Counted from the first letter of the stretch, positions 8,156 to 14,795 are shown. The stretch is 51,406 bases of DNA from Treponema sp. (GCA_004554075.1 SFOB01000019.1:1-51406); one strand, 5' to 3'. Made by a program: numbers and translations. The notes: generated by a model from the sequence alone, not told the origin.

Positions 8156-8174
8156 ATAATTTTGAGTTATAAAA

Positions 8175-8211
8175 AAAAGACCGCAGGTAAGATTCTACCA
8201 TGCGGTCTTTT
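8175..8211. terminator. Bidirectional terminator
   Basis: AAAAGACCGCA (8175-8185) pairs with TGCGGTCTTTT (8201-8211), with an inner GGTA/TACC pairing. It ends the efp unit on the minus strand, upstream of the oppA-like promoter. Confidence 0.9.
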
Positions 8212-8221
8212 GTTTTACACA

Positions 8222-8255
8222 GTGGTTTCGATACGGCTTCGCCTACTCAACCACC
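8222..8255. repeat. Dispersed ggtttcga...tcaaccacc repeat, copy 1
   Basis: An intergenic repeat that starts GGTTTCGATACGGCTTCG and ends CTCAACCACC. Related ends occur at 12490-12513 and 51339-51348. It lies between the efp stop codon and its terminator. Confidence 0.6.
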
Positions 8256-8261
8256 ATTAAA

Positions 8262-8831
8262 TTAAGCTTTCGCTCTTTCGAGGAATGAACCGTCGCGTGT
8301 ATCGATTACGATTTTGTCGTCTGTGTTGATGAACAATGGAACGCGAACTTCGATTCCTGTATCAAGTGTAGCAGGCTTCAAAGACTTTCCAGAAGTATCA
8401 CCCTTAACACCTGGTTCGCAGTAAGTTACTGTACGTGTAACGCGAACTGGAAGATCGATACCTACTGGCTTTCCTTCGTAGAAAGTAAGGTTTACTTCAA
8501 GGTCATCATCTGGAGTGATGTATCCAGCGTAGTCACCAAGGTCTTCCTTAGCGAGTTCGAACTGTTCGTATGTATCCTGATCCATGAATACGAATGTGTC
8601 GCCGTCAATGTAAGAAAGCTTTGTTACATGTGATTCAAGATCTACTTCGTCAAACTTTTCACCAGCATCAATACCAAGATCCATAGTAGAGTTTGTAACA
8701 AGGTTCTTTACGCGGAAGCTTGTAACCATTCCGGCACGTCCTGAGCGCTGTCCGAGCATCTTCTGAACGATAAGAGCATTTCCTTCATACATGAAGGCTG
8801 TTCCAACTTTTAACTGTGATGTCATTAACAT
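8262..8831 (-). CDS. efp: Translation elongation factor P, arginine type
   Basis: A 189-residue EF-P with the three beta domains of the family; the C-terminal signature is seen in DTGIEVRVPLFINTDDKIVIDTRDG. EF-P enters the ribosomal E site and relieves stalling at polyproline. The tip loop reads GQRSGRAGM and places Arg at position 32 when the first ATG is used, matching the EarP-type EF-Ps that are rhamnosylated on Arg32 rather than the lysine type. The first ATG (8831) has AGGGG nine bases upstream; a second ATG two codons later is too far away. It lies 39 bases downstream of earP, the matching modification gene. Confidence 0.96.
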   Translation of the reverse strand: MLMTSQLKVGTAFMYEGNALIVQKMLGQRSGRAGMVTSFRVKNLVTNSTMDLGIDAGEKFDEVDLESHVTKLSYIDGDTFVFMDQDTYEQFELAKEDLGDYAGYITPDDDLEVNLTFYEGKPVGIDLPVRVTRTVTYCEPGVKGDTSGKSLKPATLDTGIEVRVPLFINTDDKIVIDTRDGSFLERAKA

Positions 8832-8870
8832 AATATAAAACCCCTGAAAAAGAATTTACAAAAATAATTA

Positions 8871-10007
8871 CTATATTATAGCAAGTTTTTCAATGTATGT
8901 CATTAAGTTAGCAGCAAGGTCGCCGTTTTTTCTAAGTGAAGCTGCAAAGTCGCGGAAGCCGGGTACGAGACGGGGAACTGCTTCGAAGAACTGAGAGAAT
9001 GACATATTATTGGCACCATTTATATCCAACCAGGCCTTCTCTACTATCTCAAAATCTGCCTGTTTAAAATGCTGTCTCATTCTTTCCAGCAGAGCCTTCA
9101 CCTTCACAAGCTGATATTCATCACTTTGAGGATATGCATGCCAGATAAAAGGTATACCAGAAAGGCAGGCCCGCGACATAGACTCCTCGCCGCGGATTAC
9201 AAGGGCAGAACATTCCTTCATCATCTTATCCCACTGATTCTGATTAAGATATGGAAGTTCTTCTATAAAGGAAGTTTCGTCCCTGCGACTTCGCTCAGGG
9301 CCCGCTGGTTCAAACTCCTGCTTCAGAGCCTGCAGCATACTTTCCTTTCCCCGCCCCTGTGCAAGAAGAACTTTTTTTCGGTCTCTGAGCGGAGTCGAAG
9401 GGCCATCACAATAGTCAATCAGAGATTCAGCCAGTTTGCTCCAGTCATTTTCATAAGTAAAAACAAGGACAGGGCCATCAGCTTTATATTCAGGAATCTC
9501 CTGCCATTCATCATCAATAACAAGTCCACCAGTCTTCTGAGTAAAGCCCGGCATAAAGTTTACTTTCTGTACCTTTGCACTTCGGGTAAGAGACTGAAGA
9601 CAGTGAAAATCTTCTGCATATTTTTCTGCAGTAAGGTAGTCAATCATAATGATTTGAACAGTACGATTAAGTTTTTCTTCGAACAGAATGTGCTCCATCC
9701 AGTCCGGGCGCCCGCATTGGAAAAGTTCAAGGATTAAGGAAAGTCGTTCTCCGTCGTTTTGACTGAAAACCTCATGACAGAAGGCATCATCATTCCAGGG
9801 GAAGATTTCTATGCCGTTTATAATTATGGATTGCTTCGCTTCGCTCGCAATGACATTACTTTCAATTTTAGAAAAAGCTTCTAAATCATCAACAACGAGG
9901 CATATTTTATATTTCGATTGAATTTTCGCAAGGCGGCGGCAAAGTCTCCAGGCAACTCCAATATCGCCAAAGTTATCCACCACCTTGCAGAGAATGGTTA
10001 TATACAT
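8871..10007 (-). CDS. earP: EF-P arginine rhamnosyltransferase EarP, with three repeat insertions
   Basis: A 378-residue GT-B glycosyltransferase (formerly DUF2331) that transfers rhamnose from dTDP-rhamnose to EF-P arginine 32. The catalytic signatures are present: VDNFGD with Asp11 and Asp15, FTYEND near 183-188, and IRGEESMSRA with Glu274, followed by FIWHAYPQ. The neighbouring efp has the arginine substrate loop, which supports function. Three segments look like dispersed repeats inserted in frame: VIASEAKQS (52-60), GPSTPLRDR (202-210) and PERSRRD (237-243); none interrupts a catalytic motif. The ATG immediately follows the stop of the upstream gene and has no ribosome site, so translational coupling is likely. 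dTDP-rhamnose synthesis genes are not in this window. Confidence 0.95.
   Translation of the reverse strand: MYITILCKVVDNFGDIGVAWRLCRRLAKIQSKYKICLVVDDLEAFSKIESNVIASEAKQSIIINGIEIFPWNDDAFCHEVFSQNDGERLSLILELFQCGRPDWMEHILFEEKLNRTVQIIMIDYLTAEKYAEDFHCLQSLTRSAKVQKVNFMPGFTQKTGGLVIDDEWQEIPEYKADGPVLVFTYENDWSKLAESLIDYCDGPSTPLRDRKKVLLAQGRGKESMLQALKQEFEPAGPERSRRDETSFIEELPYLNQNQWDKMMKECSALVIRGEESMSRACLSGIPFIWHAYPQSDEYQLVKVKALLERMRQHFKQADFEIVEKAWLDINGANNMSFSQFFEAVPRLVPGFRDFAASLRKNGDLAANLMTYIEKLAII
9279..9299. repeat. Intragenic dispersed repeat in earP (PERSRRD)
   Basis: The minus strand reads CCTGAGCGAAGTCGCAGGGA here. It encodes PERSRRD, and is inverted relative to the related unit at 9378-9404. Confidence 0.7.
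9378..9404. repeat. Intragenic dispersed repeat in earP (GPSTPLRDR)
   Basis: The plus strand reads TCTGAGCGGAGTCGAAGGGC, the same unit as at 9279 but in opposite orientation and read in another frame. Confidence 0.7.
9828..9855. repeat. Intragenic dispersed repeat in earP (VIASEAKQS)
   Basis: The minus strand starts GTCATTGCGAGCGAAGCGAA and encodes VIASEAKQS, a peptide I recognise as the translated form of a common bacterial dispersed repeat. Confidence 0.7.
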
Positions 10008-10481
10008 TTAATTGATTTTGCTGTAAAGGCCGCTTAATTCATCGCGCCATTCAGACTGCTGTTCGCGGCTTTCCCATTCAATTATTTTTTTAATTGTAAA
10101 ATGACGCTGGTCTCTGATATTTTCATACTGAAGGACAGCAAAACGTCCCTGACCAATATATGCAACTTTTTCGTTTTCGCCTGTAGGCTCAGCTTCTTTA
10201 ACCTGATTTAAAACACAATCAAAGTGGAGAGGCTCTCCGGTAGACTTGTCTGCAATAGCACTGGCAATATCTGTAATCGGCTGACCGCATTTAGGACAGA
10301 TAATCTCACGTGACTTTACATTCTGAATTGCTGCAACTCTCTGACGTTCAGCATCATGATCTTCATATAAAGCCTTATTAAACTGAAATGATTTCTGTTT
10401 ATTTTCACGCTCACGTGACTGATCATTTCTTTTCTGATTATTCCAGTTACCCGAATGTTTTCTATTGCGACGTCTATCCAT
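10008..10481 (-). CDS. Conserved hypothetical protein with zinc-finger-like motif
   Basis: A 157-residue protein I do not recognise as a named family. Residues 1-50 are very basic and asparagine/arginine-rich (MDRRRNRKHSGNWNNQKRND), as in RNA- or DNA-binding tails. A likely zinc site follows: CPKCGQPI near residue 61 and LHFDC about 28 residues later, a C-x2-C plus H-x2-C treble-clef pattern. The C-terminal part (VAYIGQGRFAVLQYENI) resembles a small beta domain. It is co-transcribed upstream of earP, with start and stop codons adjoining, and downstream of a 66-residue gene. A role in translation or flagellar gene expression is only guessed from neighbours. Confidence 0.75.
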   Translation of the reverse strand: MDRRRNRKHSGNWNNQKRNDQSRERENKQKSFQFNKALYEDHDAERQRVAAIQNVKSREIICPKCGQPITDIASAIADKSTGEPLHFDCVLNQVKEAEPTGENEKVAYIGQGRFAVLQYENIRDQRHFTIKKIIEWESREQQSEWRDELSGLYSKIN

Positions 10482-10483
10482 AA

Positions 10484-10684
10484 TTAGTCCCGAAACTTCA
10501 ATTCGTCAGGATCTTCAATCAAGTGATTACTAATCACCTGCGCAATTCTCTGAATTGCATTATCAAGATATTCCGGACTTTGAATTTTCTTCCTTAACTC
10601 TAATATTCTAGGAGACAGATCGATTGTTTCGGTCCGCTCAAGAACAAGAGTTGCTGCCCCTGTTGATTTTCCACCAGAAATCAT
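10484..10684 (-). CDS. Small protein, possibly FlgM-like anti-sigma factor
   Basis: A 66-residue acidic protein. I start it at ATG 10684, preceded by AAAGGGAG at a proper distance, not at the upstream GTG (10702). The C-terminal half, IDLSPRILELRKKI followed by SPEYLDNAIQRIAQVISNHL, resembles the helical sigma-28-binding region of FlgM (charged helix, short loop with Tyr, then an amphipathic helix). The flagellar neighbours (FlhB-like, FliK-like) fit that idea. The similarity is by eye and weak; it may simply be an unnamed conserved treponemal protein. Confidence 0.55.
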   Translation of the reverse strand: MISGGKSTGAATLVLERTETIDLSPRILELRKKIQSPEYLDNAIQRIAQVISNHLIEDPDELKFRD

Positions 10685-10711
10685 AGAATCTCCCTTTGAC
10701 ACCCATGCGTT

Positions 10712-11068
10712 TTATTCTGAAAAAGCATTTTCGATATGATATACCGGTTCAAGCCCTGGCATATCAATAACAATTACATCAAATCTGACATAGCTGTTAT
10801 TATATTCTCGATGTTTTAACAGAAAACGTTTAGATGTTTTTATAATTCTTTGACGTTTCTGGCTGTTTAACTCTCTCTGAATCATATCTAAAGTGCCGTT
10901 TGGAAGCATTTTAACCTCAACAAACACTAAAGTATCATTCTTAAATGCTATTATATCAATTTCTCCGCGATTTGTCCGCCAATTACGCTCAATTATTGAA
11001 AATCCTTTTGATTCCAGATAAGCAGCAGCTCTCTTTTCCCCTTCATTTCCGATTATTTTTGTATTCAT
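10712..11068 (-). CDS. YraN family nuclease-like protein (UPF0102)
   Basis: A 118-residue protein with the restriction-endonuclease-like core of UPF0102: NEGEKRAAAYLESKGF, then RGEIDIIAFKNDTLVFVEVK, which holds the E-x-D and E-x-K acidic/lysine triad. The biochemical role of YraN is unsettled. The start overlaps the stop of the FlhB-like gene by four bases (ATGA), showing translational coupling. Confidence 0.93.
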   Translation of the reverse strand: MNTKIIGNEGEKRAAAYLESKGFSIIERNWRTNRGEIDIIAFKNDTLVFVEVKMLPNGTLDMIQRELNSQKRQRIIKTSKRFLLKHREYNNSYVRFDVIVIDMPGLEPVYHIENAFSE

Positions 11069-11331
11069 TTACCCTTCTCCTTATCCTTTTGAGAAAGAAT
11101 AAATGAAAAGATCGCTGCAAGTGCCTGCCAGGTATTTTCCGGAACAAAGTCTCCGGCAGAAGAAAGACCAAGCATATCTACAAGAACCTGATCTTCCGTA
11201 ACAGGAATGCCGTTTTTTTCAGCTTCTTCAAGCATAAGAGATGCAGTCCGCCCCTCTCCTTTTGCAAGAATCATGGGTGCTTCAGTTCCTTCTATATATT
11301 TAAGCGCAACGGCCTTCTTTTTTAAGCTCAT
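11065..11331 (-). CDS. FlhB C-terminal domain homologue (FlhX/YlqH type)
   Basis: An 88-residue protein matching only the cytoplasmic domain of the export gate protein FlhB (AVALKYIEGTEAPMILAKG, then GIPVTEDQVLVDMLGL). It lacks membrane segments. In FlhB the equivalent region cleaves itself at NPTH; here the sequence starts after that site, so it resembles a free-standing post-cleavage fragment. Such stand-alone copies (FlhX, Bacillus YlqH) can partly replace the FlhB C-domain. It overlaps both neighbours by four bases, coupling it to the FliK-like gene and yraN. Confidence 0.88.
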   Translation of the reverse strand: MSLKKKAVALKYIEGTEAPMILAKGEGRTASLMLEEAEKNGIPVTEDQVLVDMLGLSSAGDFVPENTWQALAAIFSFILSQKDKEKGK

Positions 11332-12353
11332 ATCCGGCCTCCAAAAGAAACAAAGTTTTCAAGCCCGCTGGCATTTCCTTCCAGAAGTTCTTTTTCGGCC
11401 CAGTCTATTTTTCCCGGATTTATGTTACACGCCATAAAGTGCTTTTTAAGATTTAATATCTTCACATCCGGATTTTGCTCCCCATCAGCCCCTTCTCCAC
11501 TAACATTAAAATATGTGTTTGTGATTTTTCTTCCTTCATAAGTAAGGCTGAATAGATATTTTTGATTATTATAACTGCAATCCAGATTCAAAAGCTTTAA
11601 GTTTTGAGCAGAATCAAATAAAAGGCGGATACAGCCCTTTCCAAGAAGCTGGCGTTCTGCTGCTGTCCCCGCACTGTCTTTTCCAAATTCAATCAGTTCA
11701 AAAGGAAGAAGATACCAGGCTCCTTCTGTAGAATTTATTCTATTAATAAGCTTTTCTTTTGTTTCACTTTTATTGCCGGATTTCTGTTTTTCTTCTTCCC
11801 CTTCCAGAAGAAAAAGCAATTGTTTTATTTCTTCTTCATCTGCTTCAAGCCCTTTTTGATTAAGAAGGCTTAAGATTTCTGCCGCAGACTTTTCTTTTCC
11901 TGCAAATCTGAGGGCAAGGTTCCGGATTTTATTGGCAAGATTGGAATCCATTTTTAAGCCCATCTGCTTAAAGGATTTTAATATAGAAGAAGAAAGATTA
12001 TCTGCAGGAAGTCCAAGAGATTCTAAAAGTGTAAAAAGCTGGGCGTCAGAAACCTCATTAAAGTGCAGTGCAATTTCCCCTGTCCCTGTCCCAATAATTC
12101 CAGTGTCCTTTGGGGTAACTATTATCTGGCCATTTTTTACACTGACTGTTGCGGTAAAAGACTCTCCAGGCTTCAGAGGCTTAGCTGATGTTAACTGAAC
12201 ACGAACACCTGCAACAGAGCCTTCATATTTTCCATTTCCCCGGTCTCCGATTACACGAACAAGTACAGTTGTACCTTCTCTTAAAACCTGACGGTTAATA
12301 CCAAGTTGAGAAAGACGTGCTGATTGAATTGCAACTGCACCTGTTGAAGCCAT
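11328..12353 (-). CDS. FliK-like flagellar hook-length control related protein (YlqG type)
   Basis: A 341-residue protein with no signal peptide. The N-terminal 90 residues form a beta-rich domain (VRVIGDRGNGKYEGSVAGVRVQ), the middle is a charged helical linker with KQKSGNKSETKEK, and the C-terminal third (LPFELIEFG onward) resembles the folded FliK C-domain. In Bacillus the ylqG-ylqH pair has the same order beside rplS/trmD/rimM, supporting the call. The ATG has no Shine-Dalgarno sequence: it is preceded directly by TATAATTATAAT and then by a terminator hairpin, so translation may be leaderless. Confidence 0.7.
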   Translation of the reverse strand: MASTGAVAIQSARLSQLGINRQVLREGTTVLVRVIGDRGNGKYEGSVAGVRVQLTSAKPLKPGESFTATVSVKNGQIIVTPKDTGIIGTGTGEIALHFNEVSDAQLFTLLESLGLPADNLSSSILKSFKQMGLKMDSNLANKIRNLALRFAGKEKSAAEILSLLNQKGLEADEEEIKQLLFLLEGEEEKQKSGNKSETKEKLINRINSTEGAWYLLPFELIEFGKDSAGTAAERQLLGKGCIRLLFDSAQNLKLLNLDCSYNNQKYLFSLTYEGRKITNTYFNVSGEGADGEQNPDVKILNLKKHFMACNINPGKIDWAEKELLEGNASGLENFVSFGGRI

Positions 12354-12359
12354 ATTATA

Positions 12360-12388
12360 ATTATAGTTAAAAAAAATAGGACTTCCAA
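12360..12388 (-). promoter_or_regulatory. Candidate leaderless promoter of the FliK-like gene
   Basis: On the minus strand TTGGAA (12388-12383), 17 bases, TATAAT (12365-12360), then six bases to the ATG. The -35 element lies inside the upstream terminator hairpin. Confidence 0.5.
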
Positions 12389-12406
12389 CATTGAAAGTCC
12401 TATTTT
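12369..12406 (-). terminator. Terminator of the rpsP-rplS operon
   Basis: A perfect 12-bp stem, AAAATAGGACTT (12373-12384) with AAGTCCTATTTT (12395-12406), followed on the minus strand by eight T residues. Confidence 0.9.
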
Positions 12407-12424
12407 AAGAAAAAAGGTAGAGCT

Positions 12425-12448
12425 AAAAATTGCTTTCGCAATTTTTTT
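12425..12448. terminator. Second hairpin downstream of rplS
   Basis: AAAAATTGC (12425-12433) pairs with GCAATTTTT (12438-12446) around a TTTC loop. Further upstream on the minus strand a GCCCGC-CA-GCGGGC stem lies near 12469-12482. Together these give three stacked hairpins before the strong terminator. Confidence 0.6.
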
Positions 12449-12489
12449 AACGCTCTGCTATAGAACAACGCCCGCCAGCGGGCTTACAC

Positions 12490-12513
12490 AGGTTTCGACA
12501 AGCTCAACCACCG
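12490..12513. repeat. Dispersed ggtttcga...tcaaccacc repeat, copy 2
   Basis: GGTTTCGACAAGCTCAACCA and a following CCG lie just after the rplS stop codon. The unit is related to the copy at 8222 and is recognisable in translation as VELVET-type peptides. Confidence 0.6.
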
Positions 12514-12521
12514 TGTTTATC

Positions 12522-12989
12522 TTATTTAGATTCTGAAGCCTTTTCAGCAGCAGCTTCCTTGCGCTCTTCCTTAATCTGAGCTTCTGTAGCGGCAGCAGCA
12601 GCTTCAGCACGTGCGTTACGTGCAGCGATTTCTGCAGCAATCTTTCCACCAACAAGAGTCTTAACCTTAGCACTCTTACCAACCTTATCGCGGAGGTAGT
12701 AGAGCTTAGAGCGGCGTACCTTACCAGGGCGAACAACGTCAACCTTTACGATACGTGGGCTGTTATATGGGAATACACGTTCTACACCTACACCGTAAGA
12801 AATCTTACGTACAGTGAAAGTCTCACGTGCACCTTCGTTCTTCTTGCAGAGAACGATTCCTTCATAAACCTGGATACGTTCTGTTTTACCTTCGATAATC
12901 TTGAAGTAAACTTTTACTGTATCACCAACATTGAAGCCCTGTGCACCAGCACGCTTCTGTGTTTCTTCAATAGTCTTAATAATGTCCAT
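12522..12989 (-). CDS. rplS: 50S ribosomal protein L19, with extended tail
   Basis: L19 sits at the 30S-50S interface. Residues 1-115 match the family, including GFNVGDTVKVYFKIIEGKTE, GVGVERVFPYNSPRI and RSKLYYLRDKVGKSAKVK. The protein is 155 residues, about 40 longer than usual; the extra tail is rich in Ala, Glu and Lys (ARAEAAAAATEAQIKEERKE) and probably helical. GGAG precedes the start by seven bases. It is the last gene of the rpsP-khpA-rimM-trmD-rplS operon. Confidence 0.97.
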   Translation of the reverse strand: MDIIKTIEETQKRAGAQGFNVGDTVKVYFKIIEGKTERIQVYEGIVLCKKNEGARETFTVRKISYGVGVERVFPYNSPRIVKVDVVRPGKVRRSKLYYLRDKVGKSAKVKTLVGGKIAAEIAARNARAEAAAAATEAQIKEERKEAAAEKASESK

Positions 12990-13002
12990 GACAATCTCCT
13001 AA

Positions 13003-13776
13003 CTATTTCTTAGAGCGCTTCTTTTTCTTCTGCGACTTTAAGAAAACAGTTTCAGTTATTTCCTCAATCATCTTTTCGGCTTCTTCAGTAAGCTGTCCTC
13101 TGGCTCGCGCACTGGCAATTAAATCCGGGCGATTTGCCATAGTTTTCATCAGCCGCTTCTTAAGCCGCCACTTTCGGATCTCTTCGTGGTTACCGCTCAG
13201 TAAAACTGAAGGAACCTTCATACCCTTCCATTCTTCCGGATGAGTATACTGCGGATACTCCAAAAGTCCGTCACAATAACTTTCTTCTTCAAGTGATTCG
13301 TGTTTAATAACACCGTCTACAAGTCTGTAAACTGTATCAATAACAACTGTTGCAGCAACCTCTCCCGAAGACATTACATAATCTCCGATTGAAAGTTCCA
13401 GGTCAACATACGAATCAATTATTCTCTGGTCAATACCTTCGTATCTTCCACAGATAAAAACAAGTTCGTCTTTGTGACTAAGTTCTTCGGCAACCTTTTG
13501 TGTAAGCTGTTTTCCGCTTGGTGTAACAAAAATAACATACTTCTTGCGGGCATTTACACTATCAAGTGCCTTTGAAAGCGGTTCTGGCAACAAAAGCTGG
13601 CCAGCGCCGCCTCCGTACGTTCCGTCATCACAGGTGTGGTGTTTATCAGTCGCAAAATCTCTGATGTTCACCAGATCGTAAGCAATAATTTCCTTTTCTA
13701 CTGCCTTGGCCATGATTGAGTTTTCAAAAAAAGCCTTAACAATATCTGGAAATAAGGTCAGCACAGTAAATTTCAT
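13003..13776 (-). CDS. trmD: tRNA (guanine-N1)-methyltransferase
   Basis: A 257-residue SPOUT-class enzyme that methylates G37 of tRNAs using S-adenosylmethionine, preventing +1 frameshifts. Motifs include LTLFPDIVKAFFENSIMAKA at the N-terminus and the trefoil-knot sequences YVIFVTPSGKQLTQK, FICGRYEGIDQRII and LSIGDYVMSSGEVAA. The lysine-rich C-terminus (KSQKKKKRSKK) is a lineage extension. It begins four bases after rimM. Confidence 0.97.
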   Translation of the reverse strand: MKFTVLTLFPDIVKAFFENSIMAKAVEKEIIAYDLVNIRDFATDKHHTCDDGTYGGGAGQLLLPEPLSKALDSVNARKKYVIFVTPSGKQLTQKVAEELSHKDELVFICGRYEGIDQRIIDSYVDLELSIGDYVMSSGEVAATVVIDTVYRLVDGVIKHESLEEESYCDGLLEYPQYTHPEEWKGMKVPSVLLSGNHEEIRKWRLKKRLMKTMANRPDLIASARARGQLTEEAEKMIEEITETVFLKSQKKKKRSKK

Positions 13777-13780
13777 GGAA

Positions 13781-14332
13781 TTACTCCAGAATCCAGAGGT
13801 GCATCAATTGCACCGTTTTGTTCTTAATATCAACCTTACCAATAAATTCTTTATTGAAAGGAACAAGAACCTTTCGGTCACAACTCTCGGCGAGTGACAC
13901 TTCTAACAAGTTACCCCCGCCGCCTTCCATTACGTCTGTGATTGTTCCTGCTACGGCCCTGCCGTCAGGTGCAATCAACGTTGCCGGAGCGTCTTTCCCT
14001 TCATAAACAAGGGAACAACCTCGTAAATCCTCAATATACCACTCGTCTTTATTCAAAGGCTTGCAGTATTTTCGTGGTACCTGAATTCCCCAGTGGCGGT
14101 ACTTTAATACAGCCTCGTCAGAATCTATACCAGCAAACTTAACATAAGCAACCGCATGTCCCAGAGAAACCGATTCAACCTTTGTTTCTCTATGCTCATC
14201 GCCATGCACTAAAGTAACTTCCTTCAAATCAAGCAGATGCTCGTATTCTCCGGAGGCACTCTCAACCTTACATTCACCCGAAAAACCGTGAGTTCCACGG
14301 ATGAAGCCAACAACAAGTTGTGCTTTTTCCAT
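13781..14332 (-). CDS. rimM: 16S rRNA processing protein RimM
   Basis: A 183-residue ribosome maturation factor that binds S19 and aids 30S head assembly. The N-terminal RimM domain starts VVGFIRGTHGFSGECKVES. The PRC-barrel half is seen in DEWYIEDLRGCSLVYEG and in EGGGGNLLEV with VLVPFNKEFIGKVD. It has the canonical position between khpA and trmD. Its ribosome site is poor and it starts 15 bases after the damaged khpA, so upstream translation may matter for its expression. Confidence 0.95.
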   Translation of the reverse strand: MEKAQLVVGFIRGTHGFSGECKVESASGEYEHLLDLKEVTLVHGDEHRETKVESVSLGHAVAYVKFAGIDSDEAVLKYRHWGIQVPRKYCKPLNKDEWYIEDLRGCSLVYEGKDAPATLIAPDGRAVAGTITDVMEGGGGNLLEVSLAESCDRKVLVPFNKEFIGKVDIKNKTVQLMHLWILE

Positions 14333-14347
14333 CAGCTATATTCCCAA

Positions 14348-14523
14348 TTAGTTATCAAGAATATCAAGACTGTAACGCTTACCGTCTTTTACAGCTGAAG
14401 CACTCAGAACTGTTCTCATGGCTTTAGCAATTCTACCGTATCGCCTTCAGTTTCATTTACAGATACAGCTGACGGATCATCGACCAATGATTTTGCGATG
14501 TATTCAATCAGGTCTTTTTCCAT
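14348..14523 (-). pseudogene. khpA: khpA (KH-domain RNA-binding protein), internal deletion and frameshift
   Basis: The gene starts normally (MEKDLIEYIAKSLVDDPSAV, then SVNETEGDTVEL) and then hits a stop after 35 codons. Reading resumes in another frame as GRIAKAMRTVLSASAVKDGK and RYSLDILDN, ending at 14348. Intact KhpA is about 76-78 residues; the segment between GDTVEL and GRIAK, which holds the GxxG RNA-binding loop, is absent. The two frames join at one copy of GGTAGAATTG. That sequence would encode both TVEL and GRIA, so the break looks like a deletion between short direct repeats (about 55-58 bases lost, inferred). KhpA normally pairs with KhpB. An assembly error is the main alternative. 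Confidence 0.85.
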
Positions 14524-14543
14524 TTTCTAAGCCTCTCTGTAAA

Positions 14544-14795
14544 CTATTCTGCCTTCTTAGCAGCCTGGCGATTCATCAGCTTCTTAACGATGTCTGTAGG
14601 CTGTGCACCAACACTGATCCAGTACTTTGCACGTTCCAAATCGATAGAAACCTGATCTTTTTCCTGCGCGATTGGCATGAAAGTTCCAATTTCTTCGATA
14701 CAAACGCCGTCACGTGGCTTCTGTGAGTCCTGAACAACTACACGGTAGCATGGACGCTTAGCTGCACCAAATCTCTTAAGTCTGATTTTGACCAT
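14544..14795 (-). CDS. rpsP: 30S ribosomal protein S16
   Basis: An 83-residue S16 (MVKIRLKRFGAAKRPCYRVV, FMPIAQEKDQVSIDLERAKY). The start is the ATG at 14795 because GGAGG lies directly upstream; the frame's earlier ATG at 14807 would overlap that ribosome site. It is the first gene of the conserved rpsP-khpA-rimM-trmD-rplS operon, about 118 bases after the amino-acid transporter ATPase. The gap has no obvious strong terminator, only an AGGC/GCCT hairpin near 14855. Confidence 0.97.
   Translation of the reverse strand: MVKIRLKRFGAAKRPCYRVVVQDSQKPRDGVCIEEIGTFMPIAQEKDQVSIDLERAKYWISVGAQPTDIVKKLMNRQAAKKAE

Noticed and set aside
12458..12742. Minus-strand frame overlapping rplS with a VVELVET-like end
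   Set aside because: It is a shifted frame of rplS running into the dispersed repeat; Leu/Arg-rich composition is that of a shadow frame.
14348..14523. Programmed frameshift producing full KhpA
   Set aside because: No slippery heptamer is visible and the GxxG loop coding sequence is missing altogether, so a frameshift could not restore the protein.
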